Position numbers and translations under genes: made by a program. A DNA stretch of 64,000 nt from assembly GCF_020164435.1 (NCBI RefSeq), contig NZ_JAIUDQ010000021.1, positions 19,944 to 83,943 on the forward strand, given 5' to 3'. The notes below the pieces were generated by a model. That model was given only the letters and a program-made list of their open reading frames with translations, did not search any database and was not told where the DNA came from. Position 1 is the stretch's first letter; each line of letters opens with the position of its first letter. Positions 9,340 to 17,950 of this stretch are shown here, one piece after another. Source of the DNA: Phyllobacterium lublinensis (GTDB lineage Bacteria; Pseudomonadota; Alphaproteobacteria; Rhizobiales; Rhizobiaceae).

Positions 9340-10506
9340 GTGACCGAGACATTCGTAATCGCGCAGGGCGGCGGGCCGACTGCAGTAATCAACCAGACAT
9401 TGGTGGGCGCCGTACTTGAAGTGCGCAAGCGCTATCCCGGTGCCCGCGTGCTTGGTTCACGCCATGGCGTGCGCGGCATCCGCGATACGGATTTTGTCGA
9501 TCTGTCTGCTCTGACAGAACAGGAACTCCGTCTGATTGCCGGAACACCCAGCGCGGCACTGGGGAGCACGCGCGACAAGCCGGACATGGCCTATTGCGAA
9601 CTTATCCTGAGTGGCCTGCGCCAAGCGGGGGCAACCGCTTTCATCTATATCGGCGGCAACGATACGGCGGGGACCCAGCAAATACTTGCCGATGCGGCGG
9701 GCGGCGATATCGCCTTCGTGCACGCGCCCAAGACAATCGACAATGACCTTGTCGAGAGCGATCATACGCCCGGCTTCATATCGGCAGCGGAGTTCATTGC
9801 TGGCGCATTTGTCAGCGTCGATCTCGACTTTCGTGCCTTGCCAGGCATCTATGTCGGTATCGTCATGGGCCGCCACGCCGGGTTCCTTACCGCTGCGGCT
9901 GCTGCGTGGCAGCAGGACGAGGATAGTGGCCCCCACCTCCTCTACGTGCCCGAGCGGGCCTTTTCGCCGGTGCAATTTGTCGATGACATTCGTGCTACCC
10001 TCAGTCGATATGGGCGCTGCATTGTCGCGATGTCCGAGGGCGTCACGACCGAAGATGGCCGGTCGGTTGTCGAAAGCCTGGTCCCGCCTGACCGGCTCGA
10101 ACGCGATGCGCATGGGAACGTCCGGCTTTCTGGCGGTGACCTCGGAATGACAATCGAGCAAACGCTCCGGGATGGCCTTCCGGGCGTGCGCGCGCGCGTC
10201 GACACTTTCGGCTACCTGCCCCGAGGCAATGTGAGTACCATCAATGCGACCGATGCCCGCGAAGCCTTCGAGGCCGGTGCGTTTGCTGTTGAAGCTGTTG
10301 GTCGCGGCGGAGGCTCGGTCGCGTTACAGTATCGGGATCGCGCCACCGTACCGCAACTGGTTCCACTTTCCAGTGTCGCGGGAAAGACCCGCCATCTGCC
10401 GGACGATTTCCTTGCGCCAGGGGCGAGTCAGATTGCCTTGCCTTGCCGCACCTATCTGGATCGGTTGCTTCCGCGCCGCTTCCAACTCGCAAAACCATTC
10501 GTCTGA
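9340..10506 (+). CDS. 6-phosphofructokinase, PfkA superfamily, probably pyrophosphate-dependent
   Basis: This enzyme phosphorylates fructose 6-phosphate to fructose 1,6-bisphosphate (388 residues). Family motifs are QGGGPTAVINQ at the N-terminus, GGNDT near residue 106, the active-site loop PKTIDND near 130 and MGRHAGFLT near 177. ATP-dependent enzymes such as E. coli PfkA carry GGDGS and PGTIDND; Asp in place of Gly104 and Lys in place of Gly124 are hallmarks of the pyrophosphate-dependent group, and both are here. The Asn in GGNDT instead of GGDD is a variation. The start is GTG 9340; the ATG two bases earlier is out of frame. Confidence 0.85.
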   Translation: MTETFVIAQGGGPTAVINQTLVGAVLEVRKRYPGARVLGSRHGVRGIRDTDFVDLSALTEQELRLIAGTPSAALGSTRDKPDMAYCELILSGLRQAGATAFIYIGGNDTAGTQQILADAAGGDIAFVHAPKTIDNDLVESDHTPGFISAAEFIAGAFVSVDLDFRALPGIYVGIVMGRHAGFLTAAAAAWQQDEDSGPHLLYVPERAFSPVQFVDDIRATLSRYGRCIVAMSEGVTTEDGRSVVESLVPPDRLERDAHGNVRLSGGDLGMTIEQTLRDGLPGVRARVDTFGYLPRGNVSTINATDAREAFEAGAFAVEAVGRGGGSVALQYRDRATVPQLVPLSSVAGKTRHLPDDFLAPGASQIALPCRTYLDRLLPRRFQLAKPFV

Positions 10507-10546
10507 ATGCCGTCAGGCCAGAGGAATGAACGGGTAACCGCAGGGC

Positions 10547-10888
10547 CTATGGCACCGGGATCGCGCAGACTTTTGAACGCGTCAGGAACCGGACCTCGCG
10601 GCCATTGTCGAGCGAGAACATGCCGCCGCGGCCTGGCACCACGTCGATGATCAGTTCAGTATGCTTCCAGAGATCATATTGGGAAGAGCTTATATAAACA
10701 GGAGCGCCGCCTATTTCGCCAAGGCAAACATCCTGATCTCCAATGATGAAATCGCCTTGCGCATAGCACATCGGTGAAGAGCCGTCGCAGCAGCCGCCCG
10801 ACTGATGGAACAGGATTGGACCATATTCCGACTGCAATGTTGCGATCAGTTCAAGGGCAGCAGGGGTAGCACTGACTTTGTCACTCAT
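10547..10888 (-). CDS. DUF779 protein linked to aldehyde dehydrogenase
   Basis: This small cytoplasmic protein (113 residues) belongs to the DUF779 family, usually encoded beside acetaldehyde or aldehyde dehydrogenases. Conserved features are the HQSGGCCDGSSPMCY segment with paired cysteines near residues 33-41 and a WKHTEL segment; a metal-binding or thiol role is possible but unproven. A strong Shine-Dalgarno (GGGGAGGG) lies six bases before the ATG. It follows the aldehyde dehydrogenase gene on the same strand after a 61-base gap, so the two are probably co-transcribed. Confidence 0.82.
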   Translation of the reverse strand: MSDKVSATPAALELIATLQSEYGPILFHQSGGCCDGSSPMCYAQGDFIIGDQDVCLGEIGGAPVYISSSQYDLWKHTELIIDVVPGRGGMFSLDNGREVRFLTRSKVCAIPVP

Positions 10889-10949
10889 CGTATCCCTCCC
10901 CTATCAGTAGCGCCGTGACAGCGCCACTGACAGGTGTTTTCGTCGAACC

Positions 10950-12467
10950 TCAGAAGAAGCCCAGCTTCTTCGGACTATAGCTCACAAGCATGTTCTTGGT
11001 CTGCTGATAGTGGTCCAGCATTTTCAGATGGTTCTCCCGGCCAATGCCAGACTGCTTGTAGCCGCCGAATGCAGCGTGTGCCGGATAGGCATGGTAGCAG
11101 TTGGTCCAGACACGCCCTGCCTGTATGGCCCGGCCAAAGCGGTAGCATGTGTTGGCATCGCGGCTCCAGATTCCTGCTCCCAGACCGTATAGCGTGTCGT
11201 TGGCGATCGACAGCGCCTCGTCATTGTCCTTGAAGGTCGTCACGGACACGACCGGTCCGAAGATTTCCTCCTGGAAGATGCGCATGCGGTTGTGCCCCTT
11301 GAACACGGTCGGCTTGACGTAATAGCCACCTGCTAGATCGCCGGCGAGCACATTGCGCTCGCCGCCAGTCAGCACTTCGGCACCTTCCTGCTTGCCAATA
11401 TCGAGATAGGACAGGATCTTTTCCAGCTGCTCGCTCGATGCCTGCGCACCGATCATCGTCGCCGGGTCAAGCGGGTCGCCTTGTACGATGGCTTCGACGC
11501 GCTTCAACGCACGTTCCATGAATTTATCATATATGGATTCGTGGATCAGCGCCCGGCTCGGGCAGGTGCATACCTCACCCTGGTTGAGAGCGAACATGAC
11601 GAAGCCCTCGATTGCCTTGTCGAAGAAGTCGTCATCCTCGGTGGTGACATCCTTGAAGAAAATGTTTGGTGATTTGCCGCCAAGTTCCAGCGTAACGGGA
11701 ATGAGGTTCTGGCTGGCATACTGCATGATCAGGCGGCCTGTCGTTGTCTCGCCTGTAAAAGCAATCTTGGCGATACGCGGACTGGATGCCAGGGGTTTGC
11801 CGGTCTCGAGCCCGAAGCCATTAACGATGTTCAGCACCCCGGGCGGCAAAAGGTCAGCGATCAGCTCCGCAAGCACGAGAATGGATGCAGGTGTCTGTTC
11901 AGCCGGCTTCAGGACCACGCAGTTTCCCGCGGCCAGTGCCGGTGCGAGTTTCCATACAGCCATCAGGAGCGGAAAATTCCAGGGAATGATCTGACCGACG
12001 ACGCCAAGAGGCTCATGGAAATGGTAGGCCACGGTGTCGTGATCGATCTCCGAAATGCCACCTTCCTGGGCGCGGATGGCCCCGGCAAAATAGCGGAAGT
12101 GGTCGATGGCGAGCGGCAGGTCGGCCGCAGTCGTCTCCCGGATGGGCTTGCCGTTATCCCAGGTTTCTGCCTCGGCCAGCGTATCGAGATTGTCTTCCAT
12201 TACCTGTGCGATCCGGTTGAGGATCACGCTGCGTTCGGCAGGACTGGTCCGGCCCCACGCCTCTTTTGCTGCATGTGCTGCATCAAGTGCCGCCTCGACA
12301 TCGGCAGCATCGGACCTCGCGATTTCGCAAAGAACCTGACCGTTTACCGGGGATGTGTTTTCAAAATAGCGTCCCGATCTCGGTTCAACGAACTGCCCGT
12401 TGATGAAATTGCCGTAACGCCTCCTGAAATTGGGTTTGACCGTGCGGTTGAATTCTACCTTGTTCAT
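10950..12467 (-). CDS. NAD-dependent aldehyde dehydrogenase, AldB/ExaC-like
   Basis: This enzyme oxidises short aldehydes such as acetaldehyde to the acid. At 505 residues it has the usual family length. Visible motifs are the Rossmann motif ([13 protein letters not shown]), catalytic Glu in TLELGGKSP, the catalytic Cys segment [11 protein letters not shown] (a two-cysteine variant typical of the AldB/ExaC/AcoD group) and the C-terminal [11 protein letters not shown]. The Shine-Dalgarno GGGAGG precedes the ATG. It is followed by DUF779 and preceded on the same strand by an AcoR-like regulator, with a palindrome in the promoter gap, so induction by aldehyde or alcohol metabolism is likely. Confidence 0.93.
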   Translation of the reverse strand: MNKVEFNRTVKPNFRRRYGNFINGQFVEPRSGRYFENTSPVNGQVLCEIARSDAADVEAALDAAHAAKEAWGRTSPAERSVILNRIAQVMEDNLDTLAEAETWDNGKPIRETTAADLPLAIDHFRYFAGAIRAQEGGISEIDHDTVAYHFHEPLGVVGQIIPWNFPLLMAVWKLAPALAAGNCVVLKPAEQTPASILVLAELIADLLPPGVLNIVNGFGLETGKPLASSPRIAKIAFTGETTTGRLIMQYASQNLIPVTLELGGKSPNIFFKDVTTEDDDFFDKAIEGFVMFALNQGEVCTCPSRALIHESIYDKFMERALKRVEAIVQGDPLDPATMIGAQASSEQLEKILSYLDIGKQEGAEVLTGGERNVLAGDLAGGYYVKPTVFKGHNRMRIFQEEIFGPVVSVTTFKDNDEALSIANDTLYGLGAGIWSRDANTCYRFGRAIQAGRVWTNCYHAYPAHAAFGGYKQSGIGRENHLKMLDHYQQTKNMLVSYSPKKLGFF

Positions 12468-12611
12468 CGACTTCCTCCCTTGGCGTGAGACCCCCCGCCC
12501 GCCTGGAACAGGAATGTCTCAACTGAAAAACGCCGCCTCCTCGCGGCATCAAGGCAGGATTGCGCCCCACAGCCCTTATGTCAGCCCGGTCGGAAAAGCT
12601 TCCATTGCGAT

Positions 12612-12631
12612 CTGTCGCAGAATTGCGACAG
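12612..12631. promoter_or_regulatory. Perfect dyad in aldehyde dehydrogenase promoter
   Basis: CTGTCGCA-N4-TGCGACAG is a perfect 8+4+8 inverted repeat in the 193-base gap between the AcoR-like regulator and the dehydrogenase. It lies about 145 bases upstream of the dehydrogenase start, a typical upstream-activator position. No convincing sigma-54 -24/-12 element was found below it, only a degenerate GG-N10-GC. Confidence 0.6.
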
Positions 12632-12660
12632 TCCGGCGCACAAATCGTTGGGATGGGTAA

Positions 12661-13632
12661 TCAGGAAAGGCCGAGCCGTTTCAGCTTTCGGTGCAGGGTG
12701 GCGCGACTGATACGCAAATGTGCCGCGGCAGCCGACACATTGCCGCCAGTACGCGCCAGAGCGCGTTGGATGGCACCGCGTTCGGCATTGGCATAGTCGC
12801 GCTCGGCATTGCTATGCTGCCCCAGTATATCGGCGGCAGGCAGTGGCCTGCTCAGCAACTCGTCGGTCAGGCCGAGAATCAGGCGGGCAGAGCGGGATGC
12901 ACCCACCACCAGATCATCGTCATCCACGGCGATCAGAGCACTCATGGCCCTGTCGCCTACTTCACCGGCTCCGTGCGCAAGCACAATGCGGGCCCTCGGA
13001 AAAGCCAGGCGGAAGTTTTCCGCTTCGACCCGGCGCGCGGCATCGACGACGGCAAATGCAATCAATCGGACAAAATCCTCAGTCAGGTCCCGTCGGGCCG
13101 ACGAAACATCGATGGCCGCCATCAGCCGGCCGCGATGGTCAAAGATGGGAGCTACCGTGCACGATAGCGCCGTGTTCTTGCTGCGAAAATGCTGGTCCCG
13201 GTGAATCGTCAGCGCCCGCTGTTCGGCGAGTGCAGTACCGATGCCATTCGTGCCCTCGCGCTCCTCGCTCCAGACGGCCCCTGTCCAAAGACCTATCTTG
13301 TAGAATGTCGCGTCGTCTCCCTCATAGCCGCGACGGTCGACGGGCACTCCATCCTTATCAGCCAGCAACACGCAACAACCGGCACCGCCAACGGCGGAGT
13401 AGAGCCGGTCGAGACTTGCCTGCGCGGTATGGATCAGCGAGCCCAACCGTTCGCGAGCCTGGTTCAACTCCTGTTCCGTCAGGACGTCCGGGTGGGTACC
13501 CTTCTCGGGATCGAGGCCGTAAAGGCGCATCGACCGGCCCCAGGATGCCACCAAAGCCGACTGCGCCGCCGCATCACCGACCAGGGCAGACTGTATCTGT
13601 TCAGCATGCAAGCCGTTCTCAAGCGTCCCCAT
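12661..13632 (-). CDS. AcoR-like GAF/Fis regulator without AAA+ domain
   Basis: This putative activator of the downstream aldehyde dehydrogenase has 323 residues. The N-terminal two-thirds resemble the sensory part of AcoR/DhaR-type regulators: ALVASWGRSMRLYGLDP, then a GAF-like region with GTNGIGTALAE and RDQHFRSKNTALSCTVAPIFD. The C-terminal 40 residues are a Fis-type HTH (AIQRALARTGGNVSAAAAHLRISRATLHRKLKRLGL). The central sigma-54-interacting AAA+ ATPase (GAFTGA, Walker A) is absent, so it cannot drive sigma-54 open-complex formation in the usual way. A strong Shine-Dalgarno (GGGAGGAG) precedes the ATG. Natural short AcoR forms exist, so this is probably intact. Confidence 0.85.
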   Translation of the reverse strand: MGTLENGLHAEQIQSALVGDAAAQSALVASWGRSMRLYGLDPEKGTHPDVLTEQELNQARERLGSLIHTAQASLDRLYSAVGGAGCCVLLADKDGVPVDRRGYEGDDATFYKIGLWTGAVWSEEREGTNGIGTALAEQRALTIHRDQHFRSKNTALSCTVAPIFDHRGRLMAAIDVSSARRDLTEDFVRLIAFAVVDAARRVEAENFRLAFPRARIVLAHGAGEVGDRAMSALIAVDDDDLVVGASRSARLILGLTDELLSRPLPAADILGQHSNAERDYANAERGAIQRALARTGGNVSAAAAHLRISRATLHRKLKRLGLS

Positions 13633-13743
13633 GGTCTCCTCCCGAGTCCAGGCGTTTGGCGATCGTCCGCTGCTAGCCTAGGGCAGTTCGACTTCAGGTC
13701 AAGCCCGTCGGATACCGGCGGGGACGCTCATTGAGCAATGCAG

Positions 13744-16020
13744 TCAGACTGCCAGGGCTTCGGCCGCTGCAATTGCTGACATGTTGACGATCCCCCGGCT
13801 TGTCACAGACGGAGCGAGGATATGTGCCGGCCGCTTGGTGCCCATCAGGATGGGTCCCACCGAAAGCGCATTGTTGAGCTCCGCAAGCAAGGTCATCGAC
13901 ACGTTGGATGCTTCCAGAGACGGGAAGATCAGCAGGTTTGCCTCGCCCGGGAACGCCGTACGCGCCACATAGCGCTCGCGCAGCTCGCCATTGATGGCAA
14001 GATCACCCTGCATCTCACCTTCAACCAGCAGATCGGGTGCCACCCGCTTCAGTCTTGTATAGACTTCGCGCATCTTCTCCGACGATGCGCCCTCCCGCGA
14101 ACCGAAATTCGAGTAGCTCAACAACGCGGCTCGTGCCTCGATATTGAAGCGCTTGAGGTGGTCTCGGGCTTGCAAGGCGATCTGGACGATCTCTTCGGCA
14201 GTCGGGTCGATGTTCATATAGGTATCGGCCAGGAAGAACACGCCCTTGGTCATGATCAGCATGGACAGAGCCGACAGTTGCGCCGAATCATCCGCCAGCC
14301 CGATGATGGAGCGGATGTCGCGGGCATGTTTGATGAAGCTCCCCTGCAGGCCGCAAATGAGCGCGTCCGCCTCTCCGCGATGGACGGCCAAGGCGCCGAT
14401 TACAGTGGTATTGGTGCGCACGATGGTACGGGCAGTATCGAGGGTAACACCCTTGCGTCCGACAAGGTCGTGAAAAAGGCTGACATAGTCACGGTAACGC
14501 GGATCGTCTTCCGGGTTGATGATCTCGAAATCACGCTCCGGTCTGATGGTAAGACCGAAGCGCTCGATCCGATGTTCGACGACAGACGGGCGGCCGATCA
14601 GGACCGGCCGGCCGATGCCTTCCTCCAGGATAACCTGGGTAGCGCGCAACACACGCTCATCCTCACCGTCTGCAAAGGCGATGCGCTTCCCCTGCCCCTT
14701 GGCGCGCTCGATCATTGGTTTCATGACCAGCCCCGAGCGGAATACGAAGCGTTTCAGGCTGTCCTGGTACGCGCGCATGTCGTGGATTGGACGACGCGAT
14801 ACGCCGCTGTCCATTGCCGCTTGCGCAACCGCTGGCGCGATACGCAGGATCAGGCGCTGGTCGAAGGGCGAAGGAATGAGATAGCCGCTACCAAAAGTGG
14901 CAGTCGCGTCACTGCCCAGCGATTCAAGGACAGGCTCGTGTGCCAGCTGCGCAATGGCATAGGCCGCGGCGCGCTTCATGTCGTCGTTGATCGTTGTCGC
15001 GCCCGCATCCAGCGCGCCACGGAAGATGAACGGAAAGCACAGGACGTTGTTGACCTGGTTTGGATAATCGGATCGCCCGGTGCAGATCATGGCGTCAGGT
15101 CGCTCGGCGATCGCCACTTCCGGCATGATTTCCGGTATCGGGTTAGAAAGTGCAAGGATCAGCGGATCGCGCGCCATCTCCCTAATCATTTCAGGCTTCA
15201 AGGCACCAGCCGAGGACAGTCCGACATAGATGTCGGCGCCGGCCATGACATCGGCCAGCTCTGTCGCATCCGTGTCCTGCGCAAACGCGCCGCGCCAGCG
15301 GTCCACGGAGTTCGCCCGCTTTTTGGTAACGAGTCCCTGGCGGTCAGCAAGATAGATGTTCTCACGCCGCGCCCCGACTGTCTCGAGCATGTTCATGCAG
15401 GCGATAGCCGCAGCGCCCGCACCCGATGTGCAGATCTTCACTTGGGCAATGTTCTTGCCGACAAGTTTCATGGCGTTGAGGACGGCCGCAGCAACGATGA
15501 TCGCCGTACCATGCTGGTCGTCATGGAACACCGGAATATTCATGCGAGCGCGCAGATTTTCCTCGATGTCGAAGCAATCCGGAGCCTTGATGTCCTCAAG
15601 ATTGATGCCACCAAAGCTGGGTTCAAGCGGCGCTACTATCTCGATGAATTTCTTCGGATCGGTTTCGTTTACCTCAATATCGATGCTATCGATGCCTGCG
15701 AATTTCTTGAAGAGAACCGCCTTGCCTTCCATGACCGGCTTGCTGGCCAGCGCCCCGATATTACCCAGACCGAGGACTGCGGTGCCGTTGGAAATGACGG
15801 CCACAAGATTGCCCTTGGACGTATAGGTATATGCCTTCTCAGGGTCTGCGGCGATTTCCTCGCAGGGCGCGGCAACCCCCGGCGAATATGCCAGTGCAAG
15901 ATCGCGCGCATTGGCCAACGGCTTGCTCGGCGTTATCTCAATCTTGCCCGGCTTCGGGTGTTCGTGGAAATGTAGCGCTGCGTTACGCAAACTCGCCTTC
16001 GGGTCTTGAGACACGATCAT
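13744..16020 (-). CDS. maeB: Malic enzyme with phosphotransacetylase-like C-terminal domain
   Basis: This enzyme converts malate to pyruvate and CO2 with NADP or NAD, feeding acetyl-CoA and NADPH supply during growth on dicarboxylates. It has 758 residues. Residues about 1-420 are the malic enzyme part: TYTSKGNLVAVISNGTAVLG, HDDQHGTA, the nucleotide loop SGAGAAAIACMNML and SNPIPEIMPEVA. Residues about 430-758 resemble phosphotransacetylase, as in rhizobial Dme/Tme and E. coli MaeB, where this part is regulatory. Cofactor preference (Dme versus Tme) cannot be decided here. The Shine-Dalgarno GGGAG precedes the ATG. It is a monocistronic unit divergent from a small membrane protein gene. Confidence 0.95.
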   Translation of the reverse strand: MIVSQDPKASLRNAALHFHEHPKPGKIEITPSKPLANARDLALAYSPGVAAPCEEIAADPEKAYTYTSKGNLVAVISNGTAVLGLGNIGALASKPVMEGKAVLFKKFAGIDSIDIEVNETDPKKFIEIVAPLEPSFGGINLEDIKAPDCFDIEENLRARMNIPVFHDDQHGTAIIVAAAVLNAMKLVGKNIAQVKICTSGAGAAAIACMNMLETVGARRENIYLADRQGLVTKKRANSVDRWRGAFAQDTDATELADVMAGADIYVGLSSAGALKPEMIREMARDPLILALSNPIPEIMPEVAIAERPDAMICTGRSDYPNQVNNVLCFPFIFRGALDAGATTINDDMKRAAAYAIAQLAHEPVLESLGSDATATFGSGYLIPSPFDQRLILRIAPAVAQAAMDSGVSRRPIHDMRAYQDSLKRFVFRSGLVMKPMIERAKGQGKRIAFADGEDERVLRATQVILEEGIGRPVLIGRPSVVEHRIERFGLTIRPERDFEIINPEDDPRYRDYVSLFHDLVGRKGVTLDTARTIVRTNTTVIGALAVHRGEADALICGLQGSFIKHARDIRSIIGLADDSAQLSALSMLIMTKGVFFLADTYMNIDPTAEEIVQIALQARDHLKRFNIEARAALLSYSNFGSREGASSEKMREVYTRLKRVAPDLLVEGEMQGDLAINGELRERYVARTAFPGEANLLIFPSLEASNVSMTLLAELNNALSVGPILMGTKRPAHILAPSVTSRGIVNMSAIAAAEALAV

Positions 16021-16249
16021 TTACTCCCTTACAGTTCGGACGTGCGCCGAATTCACGTTGATCCGGCCTGGTGCGGCTGGCTAGACGGAATTTACGATAA
16101 ACTGTTTATCCGCGTGTTCAAACTGTCCGTTCGGGAAAGGGGTTGCAAGGCTCAAGGATCCGGCCAAGATGCTATTTATTGTAATCGGCCGACGGACATA
16201 GTTCATTGTTCGGCAGGGATCCGATTGTCGTACGGTAAGGGCTGCGAAA

Positions 16250-16591
16250 ATGAACATCAACGATCATGATGAACATCTCATAGAGTCGGTATTTCGCAAT
16301 GGCACCATAACCGTCGTCGGCGTCGTACTGTCTTTTTCGCTTGGCTTCCTCACGCAATGGGCCAGCAATCCGATACCCTGGAGACTGACCGATCTGCCCA
16401 CGCTGATTCTTATTTCGATAGGGATCGTCATTCAGCTGAGATCTCTCGCCCTGCTGTTGAAAACCGAATCGCTCAAGAAGGTCGTCTACGACCGGGCCAG
16501 CCGGCTATTTCTCACAGGTATAATCGTATCCGGATCTGGCGTTTTCCTGGCAATTCTCATCGACTCAATCCGGCTGCTGGCGGGGCGTTAA
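16250..16591 (+). CDS. Small three-helix membrane protein, unknown function
   Basis: This 113-residue protein is not recognised. Three hydrophobic segments are visible: about 18-40 (TITVVGVVLSFSLGFLTQWA), 48-68 (LPTLILISIGIVIQLRSLALLL) and 86-108 (LFLTGIIVSGSGVFLAILIDSI). The N-terminus is acidic (NDHDEH). It is divergent from malic enzyme with a 229-base gap, and the ribosome-binding site is weak. Codon use and a clean frame support a real gene. Confidence 0.65.
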   Translation: MNINDHDEHLIESVFRNGTITVVGVVLSFSLGFLTQWASNPIPWRLTDLPTLILISIGIVIQLRSLALLLKTESLKKVVYDRASRLFLTGIIVSGSGVFLAILIDSIRLLAGR

Positions 16592-16671
16592 CCGACACTT
16601 GTGATCATCCCTCGCGGGCCCTTGATTTGCGGTCGGGAGCCTGTTGAGTTGCGGGCCCCGAGGAGAATGAA

Positions 16672-16941
16672 ATGCGCCTAGAAACTGACTTGTCCGATGC
16701 CAGGAATGGCCGTTTTTTACGTGAACCCGTACCTTCACACTGGCCGCGCGGTGTCAGGCAGCTTTCCATGAAAGGGAGCACCCTGTTTGGCGTTCACGAA
16801 GAGACTGGCAACCTCTACTGGGATGGCAAGCTTGTACAGACCAGCAACCGTCTCGCCAATTTTGAACGGGGTCTTGGCATCGTTCTCGTAGCAGCAATGG
16901 TATCGCTCGCCGTCTTCGACGCCATCCGGTTCTTTCTCTGA
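16672..16941 (+). CDS. Small protein with C-terminal membrane anchor, unknown function
   Basis: This 89-residue protein has a soluble N-terminal part with the segment STLFGVHEETGNLYWDGKLVQT, which looks like a small beta-sheet. It ends in a single hydrophobic helix (GIVLVAAMVSLAVFDAIRFFL), so it is probably tail-anchored in the inner membrane. The Shine-Dalgarno GAGGAGAAT precedes the ATG. The family is unknown to me, and its neighbours give no function. Confidence 0.65.
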   Translation: MRLETDLSDARNGRFLREPVPSHWPRGVRQLSMKGSTLFGVHEETGNLYWDGKLVQTSNRLANFERGLGIVLVAAMVSLAVFDAIRFFL

Positions 16942-17202
16942 CCTCAAAGGTCATTTTCCAAATTGTTCTGCTTGCCAGCCATGCCAACACTTGCGCGCGT
17001 GGTCGATACTACGCGCCAATATTTGAGTCGTAAGAATTAGTACAAATGAAAGCAATCAAACTAACACGGCATTAAGCACAAAGTTTGGTGACGTTCTGTC
17101 AACCATATTCCTTAAGGTGGTTGAAATCGCTGGCGATCTAAGTTCACGACGGTTCAACGAAACCAAGTCAACAAATGACCAGCCAAACAGGGATACATGA
17201 TC

Positions 17203-17382
17203 ATGAACAAACTCTTCGCACGCTTCCTTAAAGATGAGTCCGGCGCAACTGCTATCGAATACGGCCTGATTGCAGCCCTCATCTCCGTCGGCATCATCGC
17301 TGGCGCGACCGCCCTCGGGTCGAGCATCAACACGACGTTCGAAAACCTCGGTTCGACAATGACGACTGCTGCTCCGAAGTAA
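17203..17382 (+). CDS. Orphan Flp-type (type IVb) pilin
   Basis: This is a 59-residue type IVb prepilin of the Flp/PilA family, the building block of tight-adherence pili. It shows the short basic leader MNKLFARFLKDESG, the prepilin peptidase region with the conserved Glu (ATAIEYGLIAALISVGIIAG) and the hydrophobic helix. ATG 17203 is preferred because AGGGA lies nine bases upstream; an ATG at 17197 adds two residues. No tad/cpa assembly gene is in the window, so assembly must depend on distant genes. A terminator follows directly. The 255-base upstream gap probably contains the promoter, but I could not define it. Confidence 0.88.
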   Translation: MNKLFARFLKDESGATAIEYGLIAALISVGIIAGATALGSSINTTFENLGSTMTTAAPK

Positions 17383-17391
17383 TGAACGGAC

Positions 17392-17418
17392 TGGGGCTGC
17401 TCTTAAAGGGCAGCCCCA
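17392..17418 (+). terminator. Hairpin directly after Flp pilin gene
   Basis: TGGGGCTGC pairs perfectly with GCAGCCCCA around a 9-base loop, 10 bases after the pilin stop. There is no T-run after it, so it may protect the mRNA 3' end while termination occurs at the next hairpin. Confidence 0.6.
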
Positions 17419-17437
17419 ACGTCCTTCTCCAAGACCA

Positions 17438-17460
17438 GGCCGCCTTCGGGTGGCTTTTTC
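17438..17460 (+). terminator. Rho-independent terminator of pilin gene
   Basis: A GCCGCC stem with a TTCG tetraloop and GGTGGC return (one G-T pair) is followed by TTTTTC. This is a canonical intrinsic terminator on the plus strand for the pilin transcript. Confidence 0.8.
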
Positions 17461-17560
17461 GTTATTGGGCGATGAATAAACCGGTTGTGTCCAGTGTTCT
17501 GCCTTATACGTATTTTGGGAACCTGCAGCCGCAACGTCTATTCATTCGCAGGAGGAGCGC

Positions 17561-17950
17561 ATGGCAAGATTTCAGCACCCGGTCGCGCTGCTCGCCAGGC
17601 TGTTTCTCGCCTATATCTTCATCATTGAAGGCTGGACCAAGATAAACAGCTACACGACGACCGCCGAGTACATGCTAGCCAACGGCGTATCTGCGAAATT
17701 GCTGCCACTGGTGATCCTGACGGAACTTGGTGGGGGGATCCTGATTGCCGCCGGGTTCATGACACGGTATGCGGCAGTCGCCCTTGCAGGATTTTGCCTT
17801 CTGACGGCCTTGCTGTTCCACACTGATTTTTCTGATTTCGAACAGGTCATCAATTTCAACAAGAACATCGCCATGGCTGGCGGGTTCCTGGCCCTGCTGG
17901 CATTCGGGCCGGGAAGCTGGTCAATCGATGGATGGCGTAAGCGAAGCTAA
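17561..17950 (+). CDS. DoxX-family membrane protein
   Basis: This is a 129-residue inner-membrane protein of the DoxX family with four hydrophobic segments. The family pattern is visible: RLFLAYIFIIEGWTKI, LPLVILTELGGGILIAAGF, YAAVALAGFCLLTALLFH and FNKNIAMAGGFLALLAFGPG. DoxX proteins are associated with quinone or thiol redox partners, but no role is established for this subgroup. The Shine-Dalgarno AGGAGGAG precedes the ATG. Its end overlaps by four bases the end of the convergent IolB-like gene. Confidence 0.9.
   Translation: MARFQHPVALLARLFLAYIFIIEGWTKINSYTTTAEYMLANGVSAKLLPLVILTELGGGILIAAGFMTRYAAVALAGFCLLTALLFHTDFSDFEQVINFNKNIAMAGGFLALLAFGPGSWSIDGWRKRS

Noticed and set aside
12468..12660. 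Sigma-54 promoter for the aldehyde dehydrogenase.
   Set aside because: Only a degenerate GG-N10-GC was found, and the linked regulator lacks the AAA+ domain needed for sigma-54 activation.
13822..15975. A 717-residue open frame antisense to the malic enzyme gene.
   Set aside because: It is a GC-rich codon-bias shadow; the malic enzyme frame has full-length domain motifs, and the antisense product has no recognisable features or ribosome-binding site.
16942..17196. CtrA-type or other defined promoter for the Flp pilin.
   Set aside because: No TTAA-N7-TTAA or clear -35/-10 pair could be read with confidence.
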